Source: Streptomyces cinnabarinus
GTDB taxonomy: Bacteria; Actinomycetota; Actinomycetes; Streptomycetales; Streptomycetaceae
DNA: 64,000 nt
Direction of reading: 5' to 3'
Assembly: GCF_027270315.1 (NCBI RefSeq)
Contig: NZ_CP114413.1
Span: 3,906,001 to 3,970,000, forward strand
Shown piece by piece: positions 18,142-26,853 of this stretch. The notes beneath the pieces were generated by a model. That model saw only the letters and a list, made by a program, of their open reading frames with translations, ran no database searches and was not told where the DNA came from. How positions within the stretch are numbered: the stretch's first letter is position 1; the number at the start of each line of letters is the position of its first letter. Both the position numbers and the translations under genes were made by a program.

Positions 18142-19965
18142 TCACTTGCCGAAGGCGAGCATCAGCTTCTCCTTCGTCTCGTCGTTGCCGGACAGTCGCG
18201 TGGTCGACAGGTAGAACCGGCCGTCGACCCAGTCGTAGGTCCCGGAGTAGAAGCTGTCCTCGATGTCCGCGGTGCCGGCCGGGTGCTGGAGGAGCTTGAC
18301 CGGGGTGTGGCCGCTGCCCGTGGTCGGGATCGACACGACCTGGCCGCCGTCCTCCCAGGAGGGCTTGACGTAGGCGATGAGCTTGCCGCCCTCGATCTTC
18401 AGGGGCAGCATCGACTCCTCCACCGGGGACTTCACGCGCCACTTCTCCTTGCCGTTGGCAAGGCTGATCGCGACGATCTCGTTGGCGCCGGTGGTGGCCT
18501 CGGTGGGCAGGTAGAGGGTCTTGCCGTCGGAGGCCACGCCCTGGCAGCCCTGGAGGTCACGCTGGAGGACGGCCCAGCCGCACTCCGGGGTGAAGCTCTC
18601 GTCGACATCGACCTGCGAGGCGATGGTGCCGCCGGAGCCGAGCGTGGAGATGTTCCACGCGTCCTTGTCCTCGTTGGTGCTGTAGACCACGACCGGGTTC
18701 AGGGAGTAGACCCGGCCGACCTGCCAGCCCTTGTCGGGCTTCCAGGTCCACTTGACCTTGCCGGTCTTCGGGTCGAGCTCCTGGAGCTCGTCGTGCTCGT
18801 TGTTGCCGCCCGCGCCGCAGGACGAGACGGCGATCAGCTTCTCGCCGCCCGCGAAGGCGGCCGGGAAGCAGGCGTCGCCGTACTTCTTCTTGTCCCAGAT
18901 CTTCTTGCCGGAGGTGACGTCGTACGCCGTGCCGGACTGCGAGCGGCCCACCATCAGCGTGGAGCCGGTGATCGACATCTCGATCTGGAGCGTGGAGTCG
19001 AAGAGTTCGCCGTCGGCGACCTCGGCCGTCCAGCCCTTCTCGCCGGTGTTCAGGTCGAGTTCCTGGAGCTGGTTGCACTCGGCGCTGTCACTGCTGCCGC
19101 TCATGTACGCGACGACGACCTTGTCGTCGGCCGTCTTCTGCGGGGTGACCGCGCAGATCTTCTGCTCGAAGGTGATCGCGTCCCAGGCCGGGGCGCCGTC
19201 GTCCACGTTGTAGGCGAAGACCTGCTTGTACGCCGCCTTCACCGCCGTCTTGTCGGTGATCCACAGTCCGGGCGCGTCAGCGCCGGAACCGGGCGCGTCG
19301 GGCGCCGACTTGTACCAGAGCACCTTCGCCTCACCGGCCTTGCGGCCCTCGTTGAGGTTCTCCGGGTCGTCGCCGCCGTCACCGCTGCCGTCGCCCGGGT
19401 TGACCGGGTCCTCGGAGGCCTTGGGGTCGTCGCTCTTCTGCGCGACGGGCTTCTTCTTCTTGCCGCCGCCGTCGTCACCACTGGTGACCGCGAACACGGT
19501 GCCGCCGATGACCAGCAGCGCCGCCACCGCGGCACCGACGACGAGCGCGGGCTTGCCCTTGAAGGGGTTGCGGGAACCACCGGGCGGCGGAGTGGGCGCG
19601 CCCGGGTACTGCGGCTGCTGCGGGTAGCCGTAACCGGGCTGCTGGCCGTACGGACCGGGCTGCTGGGGCTGGCCGTAAGGGCCGGGAGCCGGGGTGCCGT
19701 AGGGGCCGGGCTGGGCGTACGGGCCCGGCTGCTGGGGCTGGCCGTAGGGGCCGGGGGCCGGGGTGGGCGGCTGCTGCGGGTAGCCGTAGCCGGGCTGCGG
19801 CGCGCCCTGCGGCGGCGGGGGTGTCTGGGCCGGCTGGGCCGGGGGCTGCGGGGCCTGGGCCGGGGGCTGCTGCGGCGGCTGCGGTGCGCCGAAACCTCCC
19901 TGCGGCGGCGGGTCCTGCGGCGCGCCGAAGCCGCCGTTCGGCGGCTGGTTGGGCGGCTGGCTCAT
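18142..19965 (-). CDS. membrane-anchored PQQ-like beta-propeller, copy 2
   Basis: A 607-residue paralogue of the downstream gene with the same order: Pro/Gln/Tyr tail (1-135, repeated GPYGQP and GYGYPQ), one membrane helix (about 139-160), charged linker and extracytoplasmic propeller. Its blades include LDLNTGEKGW and LDPKTGKVKW. ATG 19965 (MSQPPNQPPN) is chosen because copy 1 also starts with a Pro/Gln-rich tail; an upstream in-frame start would add 29 unrelated residues. The two are probably co-transcribed and arose by tandem duplication. Periplasmic PQQ enzymes need conserved Trp/Asp ligands that I cannot confirm here, so cofactor binding is not claimed. Confidence 0.85.
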   Translation of the reverse strand: MSQPPNQPPNGGFGAPQDPPPQGGFGAPQPPQQPPAQAPQPPAQPAQTPPPPQGAPQPGYGYPQQPPTPAPGPYGQPQQPGPYAQPGPYGTPAPGPYGQPQQPGPYGQQPGYGYPQQPQYPGAPTPPPGGSRNPFKGKPALVVGAAVAALLVIGGTVFAVTSGDDGGGKKKKPVAQKSDDPKASEDPVNPGDGSGDGGDDPENLNEGRKAGEAKVLWYKSAPDAPGSGADAPGLWITDKTAVKAAYKQVFAYNVDDGAPAWDAITFEQKICAVTPQKTADDKVVVAYMSGSSDSAECNQLQELDLNTGEKGWTAEVADGELFDSTLQIEMSITGSTLMVGRSQSGTAYDVTSGKKIWDKKKYGDACFPAAFAGGEKLIAVSSCGAGGNNEHDELQELDPKTGKVKWTWKPDKGWQVGRVYSLNPVVVYSTNEDKDAWNISTLGSGGTIASQVDVDESFTPECGWAVLQRDLQGCQGVASDGKTLYLPTEATTGANEIVAISLANGKEKWRVKSPVEESMLPLKIEGGKLIAYVKPSWEDGGQVVSIPTTGSGHTPVKLLQHPAGTADIEDSFYSGTYDWVDGRFYLSTTRLSGNDETKEKLMLAFGK

Positions 19966-19989
19966 CAGCGGTTTCCCCCTTGTGACCGA

Positions 19990-20030
19990 TGTGGCGCCGC
20001 GCTCTGTGGCACTGCTGTGGCGCCGCGCTC
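19990..20030. repeat. 15-bp direct repeat, 26-bp period
   Basis: TGTGGCGCCGCGCTC occurs at 19990-20004 and 20016-20030 in the leader of the beta-propeller operon. Confidence 0.7.
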
Positions 20031-20060
20031 CCTGGCGCTGCGTTTCCGCCACACCCGTTG

Positions 20061-20082
20061 TTCTCAGACGGTTCTCAGACGG
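20061..20082. repeat. tandem 11-bp repeat
   Basis: Two adjacent copies of TTCTCAGACGG occupy 20061-20071 and 20072-20082. They lie about 100 bp upstream of the beta-propeller operon start, where a promoter or activator site would be expected. Confidence 0.65.
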
Positions 20083-20113
20083 CTCTTTCTATCACTCGGC
20101 ACCGACAACCCAC

Positions 20114-20153
20114 CGGGCCGGTCACCCCCTGTTCCCAAGGGACGACCGGCCCG
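20114..20153 (-). terminator. candidate terminator after the ABC-F gene
   Basis: CGGGCCGGTC (20114-20123) pairs with GACCGGCCCG (20144-20153) across a 20-nt loop, 41 bp beyond the stop codon at 20195. The long loop makes this less certain than other hairpins here. Confidence 0.45.
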
Positions 20154-20194
20154 TGATACCGCCGTTACGCGCCTTCACGCGCCCTTCACGCCGC

Positions 20195-21997
20195 TTACGC
20201 GTCCTCCGCGAGTTCGAGCCAGCGCAGCTCCAGCTCCTCGCGCTGCCCCGCCAAGTCCCGCAGCTCGGCGTCGAGTTCCGCCACTTTCGCGAAGTCGGTG
20301 GCGTTCTCGGCGATTTGGGCGTGCAGCTTGGTCTCCTTCTCGGCGACCTTGTCGAGCTGGCGCTCGATCTTCTGCAACTCCTTCTTGGCGGCCCGCTGGT
20401 CGGCGGCGCTCTTCTCGGGCGCTGCCTTCTCCACCGCGGGGGCCGCGGCGGCGACCGCCTCCTCCATGCGGTGGCGGCGCTCGATGTACTCGTCGATCCC
20501 GCGCGGGAGCATCCGCAGGGTGGCGTCACCCAGGAGGGCGAAGACGCGGTCCGTGGTCCGCTCGACGAAGAACCGGTCGTGGGAGATGACGATCATCGAG
20601 CCGGGCCAGCCGTCGAGGAGGTCCTCCAGCTGGGTGAGGGTCTGGATGTCGAGGTCGTTGGTGGGCTCGTCGAGGAAGAGGACGTTCGGCTCGTCCATGA
20701 GCAGCCGGAGCAGCTGGAGGCGGCGGCGCTCACCACCGGAGAGGTCGCCGACCGGCGTCCACTGCTTCTCCTTGTTGAAGCCGAACGTCTCGCAGAGCTG
20801 TCCGGCCGTCATCTCGCGCCCCTTGCCGAGGTCGACGCGCTCGCGGACCTGCTGCACGGCCTCCAGGACCCGCATGTCCGGGTCGAGTTCGGCGACCTCC
20901 TGGGAGAGGTAGGCGAGCTTGACGGTCTTGCCCACGGCGACCCGGCCGCCCGCGGGCTGGGTCTCGCCCTCGGTGCGGGCCGCCTCGGCCATGGCCCGCA
21001 GCAGGGAGGTCTTGCCCGCGCCGTTGACGCCGACCAGGCCGATCCGGTCGCCGGGGCCGAGCTGCCAGGTGACGTGCTTGAGCAGCACCTTGGGGCCCGC
21101 CTGGACGGTCACGTCCTCCAGGTCGAAGACGGTCTTGCCGAGCCGGGAGGAGGCGAACTTCATCAGCTCGCTGCTGTCCCGCGGCGGCGGCACGTCCTTG
21201 ATCAGCTCGTTGGCGGCCTCCACGCGGAAGCGCGGCTTGGACGTCCGCGCGGGGGCACCCCGGCGCAGCCAGGCCAGCTCCTTGCGGACCAGGTTCTGCC
21301 GCTTGGTCTCCTCGGTGGCGGCGATCCGCTCCCGCTCGGCCCGCGCGAAGACGTAGTCGGAGTAGCCGCCCTCGTACTCGAAGACGTCGCCGCGCTGCAC
21401 GTCCCACATCCGCGTGCAGACCTGGTCCAGGAACCAGCGGTCGTGGGTCACGCACACCAGCGCCGAGCGCCGCTCGCGCAGGTGCTGGGCGAGCCAGGAG
21501 ATGCCCTCGACGTCGAGGTGGTTGGTCGGCTCGTCGAGGACGATCAGGTCCTGTTCCTCGATGAGCAGCTTGGCGAGCGCGATACGGCGGCGCTCACCGC
21601 CGGAGAGCGGTCCGATGACGGTGTCCAGGCCCTGCGGGAAGCCGGGCAGGTCCAGGCCGCCGAAGAGTCCGGTCAGCACGTCCCTGACCTTGGCGTTGCC
21701 CGCCCACTCGTGGTCGGCCATGTCCCGGATGACCTCGTGCCGCACGGTGGCGGCCGAGTCCAGGGAGTCGTGCTGGGTGAGCACGCCGATGCGCAGCCCG
21801 CCGGAGTGCGTGACCCGGCCGGTGTCGGCCTCCTCCAGCCTGGCCAGCATCCGGATCAGGGTGGTCTTGCCGTCGCCGTTGCGGCCGACGACCCCGATCC
21901 GGTCCCCCTCGGAGACGCCGAGCGAGACACCGTCGAGCAGGGCACGGGTGCCGTACACCTTGCTGACGTTCTCGACATTGACCAGATTGACGGCCAT
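20195..21997 (-). CDS. ABC-F family ATPase, Uup type
   Basis: A 600-residue soluble protein with two ABC domains and no membrane segment. Walker A motifs are GRNGDGKTT (38-46) and GVNGAGKTS. Both halves carry LSGGERRR signatures and LDEPTN Walker B motifs. The C-terminal 70 residues form a predicted coiled coil rich in Lys/Glu, like the Uup DNA/RNA-binding tail. ABC-F proteins act on ribosomes or nucleic acids rather than in transport. ATG 21997 is preceded by GGAGAG. A resistance role is possible but there is no antibiotic cluster nearby, so housekeeping is likelier. Confidence 0.9.
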   Translation of the reverse strand: MAVNLVNVENVSKVYGTRALLDGVSLGVSEGDRIGVVGRNGDGKTTLIRMLARLEEADTGRVTHSGGLRIGVLTQHDSLDSAATVRHEVIRDMADHEWAGNAKVRDVLTGLFGGLDLPGFPQGLDTVIGPLSGGERRRIALAKLLIEEQDLIVLDEPTNHLDVEGISWLAQHLRERRSALVCVTHDRWFLDQVCTRMWDVQRGDVFEYEGGYSDYVFARAERERIAATEETKRQNLVRKELAWLRRGAPARTSKPRFRVEAANELIKDVPPPRDSSELMKFASSRLGKTVFDLEDVTVQAGPKVLLKHVTWQLGPGDRIGLVGVNGAGKTSLLRAMAEAARTEGETQPAGGRVAVGKTVKLAYLSQEVAELDPDMRVLEAVQQVRERVDLGKGREMTAGQLCETFGFNKEKQWTPVGDLSGGERRRLQLLRLLMDEPNVLFLDEPTNDLDIQTLTQLEDLLDGWPGSMIVISHDRFFVERTTDRVFALLGDATLRMLPRGIDEYIERRHRMEEAVAAAAPAVEKAAPEKSAADQRAAKKELQKIERQLDKVAEKETKLHAQIAENATDFAKVAELDAELRDLAGQREELELRWLELAEDA

Positions 21998-22106
21998 TTC
22001 TCTCCTGCCCAGGGGGATCGATCGACCCTCCAGGGTAGTCGGGCGCGCGGGGCGACGGACCGGCTGCCCGGGACCGCGGTCGGTGGGAGCTTTTGGGGGC
22101 CGGTTC

Positions 22107-23009
22107 CTACGCGGAGACCACCGTGGCGCCCGGGGCGGGGCCCGACGCCACACGCACCGCGCGGCAGGTGCCGGAGGAGCGCAGGGACTCGGCCACCTTC
22201 GCCGCCGACTCGGGGTCCCGCGTGAGGAAGGCCGTGGTCGGGCCCGAGCCGGAGACCAGCCCCGTGAGCGCACCGGCGGACCGGCCCGCGGCGAGGGTGT
22301 CGGCCAGTTCGGGGAAGAGGGAGAGCGCGGCGGGCTGCAGGTCGTTGGAGACGGCCGCGGCGAGCGCGTCCGGGTCGCCCTCGGCGAGCGCGCCGAGGAG
22401 GTCCTCGGAGGCGACGGGCCCGGGGATGTCCAGCCCCTCGGCCAGCCGGTCGAACTCACGGAACACGGCCGGGGTCGACAGCCCGCGCGCGGCCATCGCG
22501 AACACCCAGTGGAAGGTCCCGCCGGTCTCCAGCGCGCGCAGCTTCTCGCCCCGCCCGGTGCCGAGCGCGGCCCCGCCGACCAGGCTGAACGGCACATCGC
22601 TGCCCAGCTCGGCGCAGATGTCGAGCAATTCGTCACGGGAGGCGCCGGTGCCCCACAGCGCGTCGCAGGCCAGCAGGGCGCCCGCGCCGTCCGCACTGCC
22701 GCCCGCCATGCCGCCCGCGACCGGGATGTCCTTGGCGATGTGGATGTGGACGTCCGGCGTACGGCCGTGGCGCGTGGCGAGCGCCTCGGCCGCGCGGACC
22801 GCGAGGTTCGTCCCGTCGAGGGGGACCTGAGCGGCGTCCGGCCCCTCGCAGGTGACCTTCGGGCCGCCCGGGGACGCGGTGACGGTGACCTCGTCGTACA
22901 GGCCGACCGCGAGGAAGACGTTGGCCAGGTCGTGGAAGCCGTCGGGGCGGGCGGCGCCCACCGCGAGCTGGACGTTGACCTTGGCGGGGACGCGTACGGT
23001 GACGGCCAC
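22107..23009 (-). CDS. ispE: 4-diphosphocytidyl-2-C-methyl-D-erythritol kinase
   Basis: A 300-residue GHMP kinase of the MEP isoprenoid pathway. It has the N-terminal PAKVNVQLAVG substrate strand and the ATP loop PVAGGMAGGSADGAG. It phosphorylates CDP-ME at the 2-hydroxyl. The GTG at 23009 follows the rsmA stop with no gap (TAAGTG), so expression is coupled. The rsmA-ispE order is widely conserved in actinobacteria. Confidence 0.95.
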   Translation of the reverse strand: MAVTVRVPAKVNVQLAVGAARPDGFHDLANVFLAVGLYDEVTVTASPGGPKVTCEGPDAAQVPLDGTNLAVRAAEALATRHGRTPDVHIHIAKDIPVAGGMAGGSADGAGALLACDALWGTGASRDELLDICAELGSDVPFSLVGGAALGTGRGEKLRALETGGTFHWVFAMAARGLSTPAVFREFDRLAEGLDIPGPVASEDLLGALAEGDPDALAAAVSNDLQPAALSLFPELADTLAAGRSAGALTGLVSGSGPTTAFLTRDPESAAKVAESLRSSGTCRAVRVASGPAPGATVVSA

Positions 23010-23888
23010 TTAGCTGTTCTCCTCGCTGACCTTGTGCTCGGCGATCCGCGCGAACTCCTCGACCGTCAGGGACTCCCCGCGCGCCTGCGGCGAGACCCCC
23101 GCCGCGACGAGCGCCGCCTCCGCGGCCGGCGCGGAACCGGCCCACCCGGCCAGCGCGGCCCGCAGGGTCTTGCGCCGCTGCGCGAACGCGGCGTCGACCA
23201 CGGCGAACACCTCCTTCTGGGAGGCGGTGGTCTTGAGCGGCTCGGCGCGGCGGACCAGCGAGACCAGCCCGCTGTCGACGTTCGGCGCCGGCCAGAAGAC
23301 ATTGCGGCCGATGGCCCCGGCCCGCTTGACCTCGGCGTACCAGTTCGCCTTCACCGACGGCACGCCGTACACCTTCGAGCCGGGCGCCGCGGCCAGCCGG
23401 TCGGCGACCTCGGCCTGCACCATGACGAGGGTGCGCTCGATGCTCGGGAAGGTGGCGAGCATGTGCAGCAGCACGGGTACGGCGACGTTGTACGGCAGGT
23501 TCGCCACCAGCGCGGTCGGCGCGGGGCCGGGCAGCTCGGTGACGTGCATGGCGTCGGAGTGGACGAGCGCGAACCGGTCGGCGCGCCCGGGCATCCGGGC
23601 GGCGACGGTGGCGGGCAGCGCGCCCGCGAGGACGTCGTCGATCTCCACGGCGGTGACCCGGTCGGCCGCCTCCAGCAGCGCGAGCGTGAGCGAACCGAGC
23701 CCCGGCCCGACCTCCACGACCACGTCGTCGGGCCGTACGTCCGCGGTACGGACGATACGGCGCACGGTGTTCGCGTCGATCACGAAGTTCTGACCGCGCT
23801 GCTTGGTGGGCCGCACACCGAGCACGTCCGCGAGCTCACGGATGTCGGCGGGGCCCAGAAGGGCGTCGGGGGTGGGGCTGGTGCTCAC
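23010..23888 (-). CDS. rsmA: 16S rRNA dimethyladenosine transferase KsgA
   Basis: A 292-residue SAM-dependent enzyme that dimethylates the two adjacent adenosines near the 3' end of 16S rRNA. Motifs are RGQNFVIDANTVRRIVR, the SAM loop VVEVGPGLGSLT and the catalytic NLPYN. GTG 23888 (VSTSPTPDALLG) is chosen by similarity to relatives; the in-frame extension to 23918 reads as non-coding. It is followed directly by ispE and preceded by rpfB 36 bp away on the same strand. Confidence 0.95.
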   Translation of the reverse strand: MSTSPTPDALLGPADIRELADVLGVRPTKQRGQNFVIDANTVRRIVRTADVRPDDVVVEVGPGLGSLTLALLEAADRVTAVEIDDVLAGALPATVAARMPGRADRFALVHSDAMHVTELPGPAPTALVANLPYNVAVPVLLHMLATFPSIERTLVMVQAEVADRLAAAPGSKVYGVPSVKANWYAEVKRAGAIGRNVFWPAPNVDSGLVSLVRRAEPLKTTASQKEVFAVVDAAFAQRRKTLRAALAGWAGSAPAAEAALVAAGVSPQARGESLTVEEFARIAEHKVSEENS

Positions 23889-23924
23889 GGGACAAGGGTA
23901 CGGGGGTGCGCGTACCACCCACGC

Positions 23925-25265
23925 TCACCCGTGCAGCCGGGCCCCGCAGTGCGGCCAGGGGCTCGCCCCGCGCTGGACGTACAGCTTCTTCGCGCGGAGC
24001 GTCTGCTCCGCGGCCGGGGCGTCCTGGGGGCGGCCGCTGCCGCCGAGGCTCCGCCAGGTCCGGGTGTCGAACTGATACAGCCCGCCGTACGTCCCCGAGG
24101 GGTCCACAGCGCCCGCCCGGCCGCCCGACTCGCACGCCGCGAGCCCCTGCCAGTCCAGTCCGTCAGCGCCGCGCACGGACGTCGGCATGGGCCTGGTGCC
24201 GACCTTGACGACCTGGGTGCGCGGCTCGCGCACGATCTCGGTCCTGATCCGGCGCGGCTTCTGCCGCACGCCGTTGACCGTGCGCAGGGAGTACGTGTCC
24301 CGCCGCAGCCCCGGCTGCCCGGCCCGCTCGACGACCTCGGTCCCCCGGAACAGCGCCGGGTCCTCGGTCCGCCGCACGCCGAAGGGGATCTCCTCCTCGC
24401 GGACCTCCTTGGTGCCGGTGATCCGCAGCACGGTCACCGTCTGTCCGTCGCGCGGGAAGCTGTCGAGCGGGACGGAGGTGGTGTCCTGTCCGCGCAGGGT
24501 GATCCCGGCCTCCGCGACGACCTCCCGCACGCTCGCCGCGTTCGTGCGCACCGTGCGGGCGCGCCCGTCCGCCATGACCGTCACGGAGCGCTCGGTGCGC
24601 ACATCGAGCGCGAGCCCGGCGCGCCCGATCCGCAGGGAGCGCGCGGTGGACAAGTACGCCCCCTCCGCACGCACTCCCCATTCTTCGAGCGCCTCGTCCA
24701 CCGTGCGCGCCGTCGTCCACACCTCGTGGCGCTCCCCGTCCAGCGTGAGCCGCACCGGGCGGCCGTAGCGCACCTCGATCTCGTCCCCGCTGCTCAGCTC
24801 CGTGCCGGGGGCGGGCGCAACCACGTCGTGCGCCCCCAGCTCCACACCTTCCTGCGCGAGCAGCTCGCTCACGTCGTCGGCGAAGGTGTGCAGGGTGCGC
24901 GGGCGGCCGTCGACGCTCAGCTCGATCGCCTTGTCCTTGGCGACGAAGGCGGAGGTGCCGCCCGCGAGGAAGGCGACGACCAGCGCCTGCGGCAGCAGAC
25001 GGCGCATGGAACCGTCCGCACTCCCCGCGTACCGCGTCTTCCGACGGCGTGCGCCCCGCCGCCCCGCTCCGGCGTGCACGACAGGTGCGAGCGCCCCTTC
25101 GTCCGGCGCGCGCCAGTCGTCCCCTTCGTACGCCGGGCGGTAGGTGTCCGTGTACACCTGCCCGTACGCCAGCGTCTCCGCGCTGTGCAGATCCCCGGGG
25201 GGCGCGTCGAGGCCGCCGTACGCCGGTGGCGCCTCATACGTCTCGTACTGCGAGTTGCTGCTCAC
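23925..25265 (-). CDS. rpfB: RpfB-like resuscitation-promoting factor
   Basis: A 446-residue cell-wall-active protein. Domains in order are a polar cytoplasmic tail (1-88), a membrane/signal helix (about 90-109), three DUF348 repeats (about 112-169, 170-226, 227-284), a G5 domain (285-360) and a C-terminal Rpf lysozyme-like domain (368-446). The catalytic Glu is E379 in ACESGG. Rpf proteins cleave peptidoglycan and promote germination or outgrowth. GTG 25265 is chosen because a good promoter lies about 45-75 bp upstream, which would fall inside a longer frame. It precedes rsmA and ispE on the same strand, a common actinobacterial order. Confidence 0.92.
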   Translation of the reverse strand: MSSNSQYETYEAPPAYGGLDAPPGDLHSAETLAYGQVYTDTYRPAYEGDDWRAPDEGALAPVVHAGAGRRGARRRKTRYAGSADGSMRRLLPQALVVAFLAGGTSAFVAKDKAIELSVDGRPRTLHTFADDVSELLAQEGVELGAHDVVAPAPGTELSSGDEIEVRYGRPVRLTLDGERHEVWTTARTVDEALEEWGVRAEGAYLSTARSLRIGRAGLALDVRTERSVTVMADGRARTVRTNAASVREVVAEAGITLRGQDTTSVPLDSFPRDGQTVTVLRITGTKEVREEEIPFGVRRTEDPALFRGTEVVERAGQPGLRRDTYSLRTVNGVRQKPRRIRTEIVREPRTQVVKVGTRPMPTSVRGADGLDWQGLAACESGGRAGAVDPSGTYGGLYQFDTRTWRSLGGSGRPQDAPAAEQTLRAKKLYVQRGASPWPHCGARLHG

Positions 25266-25311
25266 GTCGCCACGCTCCAGAGGGCCAGAGGGGTCCCGAT
25301 CGGGCCCCCAG

Positions 25312-25340
25312 AACCTAGCGGAGCGAGTGTCACTCTCCAA
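25312..25340 (-). promoter_or_regulatory. candidate rpfB promoter
   Basis: On the minus strand TTGGAG and TAGGTT are separated by exactly 17 bp, and the -10 hexamer ends about 45 bp before the GTG start of rpfB. Confidence 0.5.
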
Positions 25341-25397
25341 AGCGACGCGACTACGCACAGTTGTAGGAAGGTGGGCGCGCGCAGGCTGGGCCGGCGC

Positions 25398-26276
25398 TCA
25401 GTAGGCGAAGGCGCGCGCCGTGTTCGCGCCGAGGGCCGTCGCCAGCGCGTCCTCGTCGATCCCGCGCACGGCTGCCATCGCGCGCACCGTGACCGGAATG
25501 AGATACGGGGCGTTGGGCCGTCCGCGGTAGGGCGCCGGGGTGAGGAAGGGCGCGTCGGTCTCCACCAGGAGCAGCTCCAGGGGGGCGACGGCGACCGCGT
25601 CCCGCAGGTCCTGGGCGTTCTTGAAGGTGACGTTGCCGGCGAAGGACATGAAGTATCCGGCGCGGGCGCAGACCTCCGCCATCCCGGCGTCGCCGGAGTA
25701 GCAGTGGAAGACGGTCCGCTCCGGCGCGCCCTCCTCCTTCAGCACCCGCAGCACATCGGCGTGCGCGTCGCGGTCGTGGATGACCAGCGCCTTGCCGTGC
25801 CGCTTGGCGATCTCGATGTGGGCGCGGAAGGAGCGCTCCTGCGCCTCCTTGCCCTCGTCGCCGGTGCGGAAGTAGTCCAGGCCCGTCTCACCGACGGCCT
25901 TCACGTGCGGCAGGGCGGCCAGTCGGTCGATCTCGGCGAGCGCCGCGTCGAGTCCGGCGTCACCGCCCGGCACGCGCGCCCCCTGCCGGGACCAGCCGTC
26001 GGGATCGCCGAGGACGATGCGCGGGGCCTCGTTGGGGTGCAGCGCGACGGCGGCGTGGACGTTCTCGAACTCCGCGGCCGTGTCCGCGGCCCACTGCGAG
26101 CCCCGTACGTCACAGCCGACCTGCACCACCGTCGTCACCCCGACCGACGCGGCCTTCGCGAGCCCTTCCGCCACCGTGCCGGACTGCATGTCGAGGTGGG
26201 TGTGGGAGTCGGCGACGGGCACCCGGAGCGGCTCCGGGAGCGGCGGCGCCGCGTTCTTCTCGCTGGAGGAAGGCAT
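25398..26276 (-). CDS. TatD-family metal-dependent deoxyribonuclease
   Basis: A 292-residue TIM-barrel hydrolase. The metal motif DSHTHLD begins at residue 23. GETGLDY, HDRDAH, FHCYSG and ETDAPFLTP supply the remaining ligands of the TatD family, which acts as DNase or RNase in quality control. ATG 26276 gives a 22-residue leader before the first metal motif. It lies downstream of the zinc-ribbon gene on the same strand; tatD next to rpfB and ksgA is conserved in actinobacteria. Confidence 0.93.
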   Translation of the reverse strand: MPSSSEKNAAPPLPEPLRVPVADSHTHLDMQSGTVAEGLAKAASVGVTTVVQVGCDVRGSQWAADTAAEFENVHAAVALHPNEAPRIVLGDPDGWSRQGARVPGGDAGLDAALAEIDRLAALPHVKAVGETGLDYFRTGDEGKEAQERSFRAHIEIAKRHGKALVIHDRDAHADVLRVLKEEGAPERTVFHCYSGDAGMAEVCARAGYFMSFAGNVTFKNAQDLRDAVAVAPLELLLVETDAPFLTPAPYRGRPNAPYLIPVTVRAMAAVRGIDEDALATALGANTARAFAY

Positions 26277-26323
26277 GCCCCGATCCTACGAAAGGGGCAT
26301 GCCCTCCCCGCGGCCGAGCGGGC

Positions 26324-26680
26324 TCAGCCCGCCTTGCGCTGGAACGGGTGCAGCAGATCCGACAGATGCCAGTGGTGCCGCTCCCCGGCCGGCCCGTGGG
26401 CGCGCTCCGCGCCGCGCACCGACGAGACCTGCCCCGCGCGCATGATCCGTACGACATGGCCGTCGCAGTTGTGGCACGTGGGCCGGCTCAGCGGGGAGGG
26501 GACGATCTCACCGTCGGCCACGTACAGGACGAACTCCTGCCCCTCGCCGTCCGTGTGGTGCTCGATCTCGTACGACTGTTCCCAGCCGTGCCCGCAGCGC
26601 ATGCAGGCGAAGGAATACGACTCGTGGACGACGGGGGTCGCCGCGTTGCGGAGGCGGGTCTGCCCTGCGATTTCGCTCAT
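26324..26680 (-). CDS. small zinc-ribbon protein of unknown function
   Basis: A 118-residue soluble protein with two CxxC pairs, CMRC at about 26-29 and CHNC at about 70-73, which should bind one zinc ion. The C-terminal half is His/Arg-rich. ATG 26680 has GGAG just upstream; the longer frame on this strand includes an unlikely Arg/Gly-rich extension. It lies 47 bp upstream of tatD on the same strand and may share its transcript. I do not recognise a characterised family; nucleic-acid or protein binding is possible. Confidence 0.75.
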   Translation of the reverse strand: MSEIAGQTRLRNAATPVVHESYSFACMRCGHGWEQSYEIEHHTDGEGQEFVLYVADGEIVPSPLSRPTCHNCDGHVVRIMRAGQVSSVRGAERAHGPAGERHHWHLSDLLHPFQRKAG

Positions 26681-26853
26681 GCCGGCTCCAGATGGTCCGC
26701 TGGTGGGGCGGGGTACGCCCCTCACTTCCAGTGGACTCCTCGATCCGGGCGAAAGCACGTGTGCTGTGCACTGTTGGTTCCGCCTTGGACGTTCCTTGCC
26801 GAAACGCCCGTGCCCCTTTACCCCGGCGTGGCACAACGTGCCGCCGGACGAGG

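Noticed and set aside
16600..20589. Long plus-strand frame opposite the beta-propeller genes
   Set aside because: Same antisense effect; composition is Leu/Gly/Arg/Val repeats and no start context or motif supports it.
20195..21997. ABC-F gene as an antibiotic-resistance determinant
   Set aside because: The C-terminal coiled coil is Uup-like and no biosynthetic cluster is near; a housekeeping role is likelier.
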